The position numbers and the translations under genes were made by a program. The notes beneath the pieces are model-generated. The model was not told the DNA's origin. It saw nothing but the letters and a program-made list of their open reading frames with translations, and did no database searches. From Spirochaeta sp. (GTDB taxonomy: Bacteria; Spirochaetota; Spirochaetia; DSM-2461), in contig DAOVYP010000177.1 in the NCBI GenBank assembly GCA_030635565.1, forward strand, positions 1-5,479: a DNA stretch of 5,479 nucleotides, written 5' to 3'. Numbering within the stretch: position 1 is the stretch's first letter; each line of letters starts with the position of its first letter. This document shows, piece by piece, positions 1 through 5,479 of this stretch.

Positions 1-1413
1 AAAAGAGGATTCCCCGTAGGATTCGGTGAGAGTGCCGTAATCTCTTAGCGCTGATGTCGAGTCGTCATTTTCAAGTGCGATTTCGGCGCGAAGGAACAGA
101 TAGGACGGGGCTTCTTCACTTTGCGGGTAGTCCCGGACGAGCTTATTCAAAGCCCCGATCGCCAGTTCGGATTTACCGTCGTCCCGCCAGGTTTTGACCG
201 CCAGTCGAAGAGCTTCCTCCCTCCTGTCGTCACGGCGAAAATCCCGGGCGAATCGTTCAAGTACATCAGCACCCCGACTATCACCGGAATAAAGAAGTAT
301 CGTACCCGCAAGGTACAGAGCATCGGCGGAGATGCGTCTATCGGGCCCTTCTGCAGCCCGTTCAAGATAGGGTACGGCCGAAACAACCATGTCGGTGCCG
401 AGCCAGGTTTGAGCCAGATTGAAAGCGGCAGCCTGAGCTTCGCCGATGTCAAAAGGATTTCTGAGAATTGCCGCATAGGCCGTTCTGGCCTCGGCCATCT
501 GACCGATCCGCATATAGGAAGCCGCTCTGATTCTCAGAACAACCCGAGCCCCTTCATCCGGACCGGACGGACGCTCATCGTCCCTGAGATCAAGATAAGC
601 CAGAGCCTCATCGTCATTATGAGCTTCCGAGGCTAACCGGGCGGCTTCCAGTAAGGCAAATGTTCTATATGCTGAGTCATAAACCGTCGCCAGGAAATTG
701 CGATAGCTGTCCAGAGCGGCCTCGTCCTGTCCCATGCGTCTGCGGGATTCGGCTATCCAGTATTCACTGTCCGCCGCCATCGGTGAAGATGGATAATCGT
801 AGGCCAGAAGATTGAACGCTTCCAACGCTTCCGAAGGTCTGTTGTCCGACAACCGGATCTGGCCGAGTCGAAATATGGCTCTGGACACAAGATCGTAGTC
901 CCGGCCCTCGCTGAGGATGGTCGAATAAGCCTTTTCAGCACCGTCCCAATCACCGAGATTCTCCCTGCAGGCACCCAGATAGAGCAGTGAACGTTCCCTG
1001 TAGGTGGATTCCTCTTTCAATGCCGATTGGCGCTCGAATGCCGCCGAAGCACCGGACCAGTCCTCCAGCTCATAACGTGCCAGGCCTTCCCAGTAGGCGG
1101 CTCTCTGGTTCCAGGCGGAATCGGGATACCTCCTGGAAAAGGGAACGAGGACATCGATGCAGCGCCTGTATTCTCCTGCATTGTAGTAGGCGACGGCTCC
1201 CATATAGGCCGCTGAATCCGCCCGGGGATCTTCAGGATATTCCCTGAGCAAACGGGCGAACTGGGAGGACGCCGTCGGCCATAGACCGTCGGTAAAGGCC
1301 TGGCGCCCGCCGGCATAAAGCTGATCCGCAGACTGTCCGAATACGACGGCACCGGTAAATAGAAGAATGAGTATCAGAACGAAAGTTAAGCGCATTCTCA
1401 TTAATCTTAGCAT
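1..1413 (-). CDS. Secreted tetratricopeptide-repeat (TPR) protein, 3' end missing
   Basis: The frame is open from 1413 to the window edge, giving 471 residues with no stop, so the C-terminus is missing. The N-terminus is a signal peptide: Arg at 3, 6 and 8, a hydrophobic core at about 9-25, and a likely signal peptidase I site after Gly26 (V24-F25-G26, then Q27). There is no lipobox Cys. The rest is a TPR solenoid. Aligning the small residue at TPR position 8 gives anchors near 36, 72, 110, 147, 184, 221, 258, 298, 334, 369, 405 and 442, about 12 units spaced 35-40 residues. Several units end in BamD/CpoB-like REYP, RRYP or RDYP motifs. Such proteins usually bind partners in the periplasm or at the outer membrane; I see no enzyme domain, and the specific role is unknown. 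The start is uncertain: Met1 (1413), Met5 (1401) and Met7 (1395) all keep the signal peptide and none has a good Shine-Dalgarno. Met1 lies 10 bases after the clpC stop, so co-transcription is likely. Confidence 0.88.
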   Translation of the reverse strand, partial: MLRLMRMRLTFVLILILLFTGAVVFGQSADQLYAGGRQAFTDGLWPTASSQFARLLREYPEDPRADSAAYMGAVAYYNAGEYRRCIDVLVPFSRRYPDSAWNQRAAYWEGLARYELEDWSGASAAFERQSALKEESTYRERSLLYLGACRENLGDWDGAEKAYSTILSEGRDYDLVSRAIFRLGQIRLSDNRPSEALEAFNLLAYDYPSSPMAADSEYWIAESRRRMGQDEAALDSYRNFLATVYDSAYRTFALLEAARLASEAHNDDEALAYLDLRDDERPSGPDEGARVVLRIRAASYMRIGQMAEARTAYAAILRNPFDIGEAQAAAFNLAQTWLGTDMVVSAVPYLERAAEGPDRRISADALYLAGTILLYSGDSRGADVLERFARDFRRDDRREEALRLAVKTWRDDGKSELAIGALNKLVRDYPQSEEAPSYLFLRAEIALENDDSTSALRDYGTLTESYGESSF

Positions 1414-1423
1414 AACACAGGAG

Positions 1424-3991
1424 TTAATTCCCGGACTGTTCTTCCGGTGTACCCACCAATGTCCCGGGAATGGATACGGGTGTATCCCCTGTCAGTTTTT
1501 CTGTCGATACCGTGGCTTTTTTCCTTCTGTTCTTGCGCCTGAAGCTGATTTTCCCGGATCGGACTTCGGCTGAAACCGAATCGCCGGACTCGAATCGGCC
1601 CTGGAGTATGGCGACTGAAAGCGGATCTTCTATCTCCTTCTGAATCGTACGCCTCAAGGGTCTTGCACCGTAAATGACATCATACCCCTTCTGCATCAGC
1701 AGATCCTGTGCCTTATCGTTAACATCCAGGGTAATATCCAGTCCGGAAAGGCGTTCTCTCACTTCATTGAGCATCAGGTTCAGGATTTTCATCACATGAT
1801 CGTATTCCAGACTATGAAAAACGACTATTTCATCAACCCGGTTCAGAAATTCAGGCCGAAAAAGGCGCTTCAGTTCCGTCATTGCAGTAGATTTTATTTC
1901 ACCATGGGCCATGACCCCGTTTCCCGTCTGGAAACCGAAGCCTCCCCGATTTATCTCTCTGGCTCCTGCATTGGAAGTCATGATAAGGACGGCATTCCTG
2001 AAAGACACTTTATGACCGAAATTATCCTGGAGTTCACCTTCCTCCAGAACCTGCAGCAGCAGGTTGAAAACATCGGCATGGGCTTTTTCTATCTCATCCA
2101 GGAGAACGACTGAATACGGACGTTTACGGATTTTCTCCGTGAGCAGCCCACCTTCTTCATAACCCACATATCCCGGTGGTGCACCCACCAGACGGGACGC
2201 ATTATGTTTTTCCATGAAATCAGACATATCAACCCGTATCAATGCCTCGACATCACCAAACAGATACTCTGCCAGACTCTTGGCAAGGAGGGTTTTACCG
2301 ACACCGGTTGGACCAAGGAAAATAAACGATCCCAAGGGCCGGGATGGGGAATTAAGACCGGTTCGAGACCTGCGTACGGCTGAGGCCACCGATGCAATGG
2401 CTTCATCCTGACCGATGACGCTGGCATGGAGTTCATTTTCAATCTGCAGGAGTTTGTCCGATTCACTCTTGACGATCCTCACCATTGGAATGCCTGTGTT
2501 TTCAGAGACAATAGCCTGGATATCTTCCACGCTTATAAGGTTTTTCTCTTCTTTGAGAGTTTTCTCCCAATCGGCCTTGAGTTCTTCGATACGGTTCCGC
2601 ATGTCCCGAACCCGGTCTCTCACCTTTGCGGCGTTCTCATAATCCTGGGCATTCACAAAAGAGATTTTTTCTTCTGTGAGATCGTGTGTTTTAACCTCGA
2701 GTTCTCCGATGGCTTCCGGCCTTGTGTTGTTCTGCATCCGTTTGCTCGAACCCGCCTCGTCAATCAAGTCGATGGCTTTATCCGGCAGGTGGCGTTCGGT
2801 GACATAACGCCCTGCGAGTTCGGCGGCTGATCTCAGCGCTTCATCGACGTAAGTCACGTTATGATGATCTTCATAGCGGCTTTTTATACCACAGAGGATT
2901 TTGTAGGTTTCCTCAATCGTCGGCTCGTCGATGATAACAGACTGAAATCGCCGTTCCAGGGCAGCATCCTTCTCGATGTACTTCTTGTATTCGTTCATCG
3001 TAGTAGCGCCGATACACTGCAGTTCTCCGCGGCTCAGGGCGGGTTTGAGCATGTTTGACGCATCGATGGCCCCCTCGGCACCGCCTGCACCGATGATGGT
3101 ATGAAGCTCATCGATGAAAAGAATGATATTTCCGGCCTTGTCGATTTCCTTGATCACCTTCTTCAGCCGTTCCTCGAACTCACCCCTGTACTTCGTTCCG
3201 GCAACAAGCGCCGCCAGATCGAGGCTGACCAGACGTTTGCCTGAGAATATCTCGGGAGCCGTTCCGTCTATGATTTCCTGGGCCAGTCCCTCGACGACCG
3301 CTGTTTTACCAACACCGGGTTCACCGATCAGTACAGGATTGTTCTTGGTCCGTCTGGCCAGGATTCTCATAACCCTGGCGATTTCCTTTTCCCGGCCGAC
3401 TACGGGATCCAGTTGTCCCTTTCGAGCCATGGCTGTCAGATCCCGGGAAAATTCGTCCAGCATGCCGGTGGCGGACTTGCTTTCCGCACTGGATTCTCTT
3501 TTGGCGAAAACCGGCTTTTCCACTTTTCTCTGGGGTGCTCCGGTCCCCTCCCGCTCTCCGTTTATTTCGTAAACAATGCCACGGAGTATATCCACCGTCA
3601 CCTTGTAGAGGGACAGATACGCACTGGTGGCACTACCCGGCTCACCTGCGGCGGCAAGCAGGAAGTGTTCAGTGCCGATATACTCATGATTGAGTGTCGT
3701 AGCTTCATTAGCCGCGTTTTCCAGCAGCATTTTAACCCGGTTCGAGGGAGGAATCTCGCCGAGTTGGAAAGATGGATTCCTGTGGGGAAGCCCTTTCTCC
3801 AATTCAGTGACCATTTCCGATGTGTTAAGCCCAAGCCTCTGGAGGCATTTGAAGGCGATACCGCCCTTTTCCCGAAGAATGGCCAGGACAATATGCTCGC
3901 TTAGAAGCTTGTCGGCATGGAATCGTTTGGCCTCTTCCTTTGCCAGTATGGTGAGTATTCGCTGAGCACGCTGGGTCAGTCCCTTGATCAT
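1424..3991 (-). CDS. clpC: ATP-dependent Clp protease ATP-binding subunit ClpC (AAA+ unfoldase)
   Basis: This hexameric cytoplasmic unfoldase threads proteins into the ClpP peptidase. At 855 residues it is somewhat longer than Bacillus ClpC (about 810). Two Clp_N repeats span about 1-145, followed by a polar linker to about 178. The first AAA+ ring has Walker A GEPGVGKT (223-230), pore-loop Tyr268, Walker B ending D294-E295 and an arginine pair at 347-348. A UVR/M-domain-like coiled coil at about 436-480 separates ClpC from ClpA, and it is much shorter than the ClpB middle domain. The second ring has Walker A GPTGVGKT (560-567), pore loop GYVG (607-610), Walker B LLDE (630-633), sensor 1 TSN (672-674), arginine R718 and sensor 2 GARP (775-778). 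The loop at 683-687 (GGFGF) sits where ClpP-docking ATPases carry an [ILV]-G-[FL] tripeptide. Residues about 817-855 form a basic, then Ser/Thr/Pro-rich tail. The start follows AGGAG by 6 bases. All catalytic motifs are intact. No clpP, ctsR or mcsB is visible here. Confidence 0.97.
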   Translation of the reverse strand: MIKGLTQRAQRILTILAKEEAKRFHADKLLSEHIVLAILREKGGIAFKCLQRLGLNTSEMVTELEKGLPHRNPSFQLGEIPPSNRVKMLLENAANEATTLNHEYIGTEHFLLAAAGEPGSATSAYLSLYKVTVDILRGIVYEINGEREGTGAPQRKVEKPVFAKRESSAESKSATGMLDEFSRDLTAMARKGQLDPVVGREKEIARVMRILARRTKNNPVLIGEPGVGKTAVVEGLAQEIIDGTAPEIFSGKRLVSLDLAALVAGTKYRGEFEERLKKVIKEIDKAGNIILFIDELHTIIGAGGAEGAIDASNMLKPALSRGELQCIGATTMNEYKKYIEKDAALERRFQSVIIDEPTIEETYKILCGIKSRYEDHHNVTYVDEALRSAAELAGRYVTERHLPDKAIDLIDEAGSSKRMQNNTRPEAIGELEVKTHDLTEEKISFVNAQDYENAAKVRDRVRDMRNRIEELKADWEKTLKEEKNLISVEDIQAIVSENTGIPMVRIVKSESDKLLQIENELHASVIGQDEAIASVASAVRRSRTGLNSPSRPLGSFIFLGPTGVGKTLLAKSLAEYLFGDVEALIRVDMSDFMEKHNASRLVGAPPGYVGYEEGGLLTEKIRKRPYSVVLLDEIEKAHADVFNLLLQVLEEGELQDNFGHKVSFRNAVLIMTSNAGAREINRGGFGFQTGNGVMAHGEIKSTAMTELKRLFRPEFLNRVDEIVVFHSLEYDHVMKILNLMLNEVRERLSGLDITLDVNDKAQDLLMQKGYDVIYGARPLRRTIQKEIEDPLSVAILQGRFESGDSVSAEVRSGKISFRRKNRRKKATVSTEKLTGDTPVSIPGTLVGTPEEQSGN

Positions 3992-3997
3992 TCAATT

Positions 3998-4002
3998 CTC
4001 CT
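3998..4002 (-). promoter_or_regulatory. Shine-Dalgarno site of clpC
   Basis: The minus strand reads AGGAG here, 6 bases before the ATG at 3991-3989. It is the only strong ribosome binding site in the window and fixes the clpC start. The TPR gene downstream has no comparable site, and the permease upstream shows none in the 17 visible bases. Confidence 0.85.
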
Positions 4003-4019
4003 GCACTTAAGAATACTTA

Positions 4020-4046
4020 ATTACACGTCATTTAGCTATCTGACAA
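4020..4046 (-). promoter_or_regulatory. Weak candidate sigma-70-type promoter for clpC
   Basis: On the minus strand, TTGTCA (4046-4041, 5 of 6 matches to the -35 consensus) is followed after 15 bases by TGTAAT (4025-4020, 5 of 6 matches to the -10 consensus). Transcription would begin around 4012-4014, leaving a leader of roughly 20 bases that contains the AGGAG site. The 15-base spacer is short, and AT-rich DNA yields such matches by chance. No heat-shock sigma-32-like promoter is apparent. The position is plausible; the assignment is tentative. Confidence 0.3.
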
Positions 4047-4058
4047 TTCGAATAATTG
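4044..4058. repeat. Short inverted repeat CAATT-N5-AATTG
   Basis: Five-base arms flank CGAAT, and the 8-base palindrome ATTCGAAT (4046-4053) overlaps one arm. It touches the candidate -35 element, so it could be an operator. It is short and AT-rich, and could be chance. Confidence 0.35.
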
Positions 4059-4079
4059 AAAATGAAATGCCTTCATGGC

Positions 4080-4098
4080 TCGCAATTTCACTTTGCGA
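4080..4098. repeat. Inverted repeat TCGCAA-N7-TTGCGA
   Basis: The 6-base arms are perfect, with a 7-base spacer. It lies about 90 bases upstream of the clpC start, in the leader or upstream of the promoter depending on where transcription begins. It is not followed by a T-run on the minus strand, so a regulatory site fits better than a terminator. Confidence 0.4.
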
Positions 4099-4116
4099 CT
4101 CCCTGTTTTACTCTGT

Positions 4117-4132
4117 TTCATTCGGGAATGAA
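4117..4132. repeat. Perfect 7-base palindromic arms TTCATTC-GG-GAATGAA
   Basis: Plus-strand TTCATTCGGGAATGAA is a 16-base dyad with 7-base arms and a 2-base centre. The tight spacing suits a site for a dimeric regulator better than an RNA hairpin, which would need a larger loop. It lies just 3' (minus strand) of a TTGACA sequence. The regulator, if any, is unknown. Confidence 0.45.
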
Positions 4133-4142
4133 TGTGTCAAAA

Positions 4143-4164
4143 TGCAACTTCATTGTGAATTGCA
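4143..4164 (-). terminator. Weak stem-loop after the permease gene, possible terminator
   Basis: On the minus strand, TGCAATTCA and TGAA-G-TTGCA pair as a 9-base stem with one bulged G and a CAA loop, followed by four T residues. It sits about 40 bases after the permease stop, a sensible place for a terminator. The stem is A+T-rich and the T-run is short, so it would be weak at best and some transcripts may continue into clpC. Confidence 0.3.
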
Positions 4165-4205
4165 GGGAAAGAGTTCCTGCTCATTTCTCTCGCGGGATTT
4201 CCGCT

Positions 4206-5462
4206 TTAGTGCTTCCTCAGAACATCCAGGGGCTTGAGCCTCGCGGCTCTTGACGCCGGAAAGGCACTGGCGGCCAAAGAAAGAAAAAATGTGGCAGCTC
4301 CGATGAGAGCGGTGGATTTCCAGCGGATATGTATCGGGATGTACTGAAGGTAATACCCTTCATCCAGGAGTTTTACCCCTGAGAATAGATTCAAGAAAGC
4401 TTCTATCCCCGAGATAATCTCGTTGACAAACCGGGAAACCAGGATACCGCCTCCCAGTCCCGCAAGAGTTCCGACAGCCGATGCCATCATCCCCGCCAAT
4501 ACGAAAGTTCTTGTGATATCGGCGGGAGATGTTCCGGTGCATTTCAATATACCAATCTCCCGCTGCCGCTCCAGGGTCAGCATGATCAGGGATGTCATGA
4601 CGTTAAAAACAGCTACCAGAATGATGAGTGCCATGATGAACAGCAGTATATTCCGGGTGCTTTCCAGATTGCTCAGTAAATACCTGTTCAGCTCTCTCCA
4701 GTCATATACCATCCACCGGTCCGGCAGTGAAGAGGAAAGGGAAAGCCTGGATTCCTTCATACCGGCCCCCGGATCAGGGAACTTGCCTCCAATGAAAGTT
4801 CTCGAACTTTCGGGTGAGAGTATCGTCCATCCGGTTTCCAGTGGTATGAATGCCCAGGTCCGGTCCAGATCCTGATATCCGCTGGAAAAAATCCCGTTCA
4901 CCGTGAACCTGGAAACCCGGGGGACGTACCGGCCGTCATTCAGCCTCCTGACTGTCAGAACACGCAGCTCGTCCCCTACTCCGGCGTTAAGTCGCCTGGC
5001 CGCTTCACGACCCAGGAGTATGGAATCGGAGGTATCCAGGTCCCAGCGCCCCGAATCGAACTCGATAAAGGCGTCAAAAGATTCATCCCTGTCGGCAAGA
5101 TCAGGAGGAAGTGCCCGCAAGGTCAACCCTTCCCGCCTGTCACCCACCCTGGCGAGGCCGAAACCCTGTCTTTCGATCCAGGAGTCTTTCACAAACTTTC
5201 CGGATTTAATTTTTTTCACCGTTTCTTCCCACTCGACGCGGTCGGGTGTACCCCAGGAATGAACCTGAAAATGATAGGAAGAAGTTTCCCGGTAACGGGC
5301 GATAATACCTTCAATCATGGCATCAGCCACGTGGTCCACCGTCACCAGCGGAATGAGAGACAGAGCGATGCCCAATGAGGCGCCGATCAGGGGATGACCC
5401 TGACGCTGTTCCCGCCGCTGTCTGAGAAACAGACGCCGTGCAATGAAAAACGGGCCTCTCAT
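4206..5462 (-). CDS. FtsX/LolC-LolE-family ABC transporter permease
   Basis: This 418-residue inner-membrane protein has the layout of LolC/LolE, the permeases that with LolD extract lipoproteins from the inner membrane. A cytoplasmic Arg-rich start leads to TM1 (about 26-42). A large extracytoplasmic MacB_PCD-type region follows (about 43-268). The FtsX domain then has TM2 (about 271-295), TM3 (about 319-343) and TM4 (about 383-401). Signature stretches are ERQREIGILKCTG (298-310), the likely contact with the ATPase, and PASRAARLKPLDVLRKH at the end. LolE is about 414 residues, so the gene looks complete. A MacB- or other export-type permease remains possible, and LolC versus LolE cannot be decided here; a standalone permease needs an ATPase partner, which is not in the window. 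The ATG at 5462 lacks a visible Shine-Dalgarno and may be coupled to an upstream gene. The frame stays open to the edge, so a slightly earlier start is not excluded. Confidence 0.88.
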   Translation of the reverse strand: MRGPFFIARRLFLRQRREQRQGHPLIGASLGIALSLIPLVTVDHVADAMIEGIIARYRETSSYHFQVHSWGTPDRVEWEETVKKIKSGKFVKDSWIERQGFGLARVGDRREGLTLRALPPDLADRDESFDAFIEFDSGRWDLDTSDSILLGREAARRLNAGVGDELRVLTVRRLNDGRYVPRVSRFTVNGIFSSGYQDLDRTWAFIPLETGWTILSPESSRTFIGGKFPDPGAGMKESRLSLSSSLPDRWMVYDWRELNRYLLSNLESTRNILLFIMALIILVAVFNVMTSLIMLTLERQREIGILKCTGTSPADITRTFVLAGMMASAVGTLAGLGGGILVSRFVNEIISGIEAFLNLFSGVKLLDEGYYLQYIPIHIRWKSTALIGAATFFLSLAASAFPASRAARLKPLDVLRKH

Positions 5463-5479
5463 GCCGGGATCAGCTGACC

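Larger units (their letters stand above)
3992..4205. other. Intergenic region between the permease gene and clpC, rich in inverted repeats
   Basis: This 214-base stretch is the only substantial non-coding DNA in the window and is visibly richer in A+T than the flanking genes. It holds the clpC ribosome binding site, a weak candidate promoter and at least four short dyads (4044-4058, 4080-4098, 4117-4132, 4143-4164). I looked for CtsR heptad pairs (GGTCAAA type) and CIRCE (TTAGCACTC with GAGTGCTAA) and found neither. Open reading frames crossing it on the plus strand continue antisense into the flanking genes and do not look coding. No tRNA or other structured RNA was recognised. Confidence 0.8.

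Noticed and set aside
121..636. Plus-strand open frame of 171 codons antisense to the TPR gene
   Set aside because: It is codon-aligned with the TPR gene on the opposite strand, a common by-product of coding bias, begins at a TTG and resembles no family. The TPR reading explains the DNA fully.
147..1352. Minus-strand open frames within the TPR gene (147-476, 753-974, 1017-1352)
   Set aside because: They lie in a different frame from the continuous signal peptide plus TPR frame, are Arg/Pro-rich out-of-frame translations and show no domain.
1414..1423. Promoter or terminator between clpC and the TPR gene
   Set aside because: The gap is only 10 bases, with no hairpin or promoter element visible.
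2426..2830. Plus-strand open frames antisense to clpC (also 1796-2113, 2861-3058, 3413-3904, 3114-3572)
   Set aside because: clpC is complete with intact motifs throughout. Most of these frames are codon-aligned antisense shadows of it, and none has a recognisable product or ribosome binding site.
1424..3991. ClpB or ClpA as an alternative identity for clpC
   Set aside because: The middle domain is a short UVR-like segment rather than the long ClpB coiled coil. ClpA lacks this segment, and the N-domain and linker fit ClpC.
4135..4140. Perfect TTGACA (-35 consensus) on the minus strand
   Set aside because: No acceptable -10 element follows at 15-19 bases (the 17-base position reads AACAGA), so I do not call it a promoter.
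4192..4204. GCGG-N5-CCGC hairpin touching the permease stop
   Set aside because: The stem is only four base pairs and no T-run follows on the minus strand, so it does not support a terminator.
3917..4253. Plus-strand open frames spanning the clpC gap (3917-4237, 4056-4253)
   Set aside because: They begin inside clpC or the gap and end antisense to the permease. Their composition is not coding-like and no start signal is seen.

Overview
All three genes in this window lie on the minus strand and read from high to low coordinates. In transcription order they are an FtsX/LolC-LolE-type ABC transporter permease (4206-5462), a non-coding gap of 214 bases (3992-4205), the AAA+ unfoldase ClpC (1424-3991), and a secreted tetratricopeptide-repeat protein that runs off the low-coordinate edge (1-1413). 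I see no RNA gene, CRISPR array, insertion sequence or transfer signature.

The DNA has moderate GC (by eye near 50 percent, lower in the gap). A LolC/E-type permease implies a cell with an outer membrane. A true ClpC (double Clp_N, two AAA+ rings, UVR-type middle domain) together with that points to a diderm lineage outside the Gammaproteobacteria, which use ClpA. The ClpC N-terminus, beginning [20 protein letters not shown], resembles spirochaete ClpC as I remember it, so a free-living Spirochaeta-like spirochaete is my best guess. This is inference from memory and was not searched.

The permease probably belongs to an operon whose other members (an ATP-binding LolD-type subunit and perhaps a second permease) lie beyond the high-coordinate edge. 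Its product would help pass lipoproteins from the inner membrane toward the outer membrane. The gap after it carries the clpC ribosome binding site, a weak candidate promoter and at least four short inverted repeats. It has no recognisable CtsR or CIRCE heat-shock operator.

clpC and the TPR gene are separated by only 10 bases and are probably co-transcribed. ClpC is a cytoplasmic unfoldase that feeds ClpP. The TPR protein has a signal peptide and should act beyond the inner membrane, where a TPR solenoid would serve as a binding scaffold. The two share a transcript without an obvious shared pathway.

The window looks like ordinary housekeeping chromosome. The points most worth a second look are the dyad-rich clpC leader, the regular 12-unit TPR solenoid coupled to clpC, and the basic C-terminal tail of ClpC. 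I found no convincing evidence for a wholly new system.
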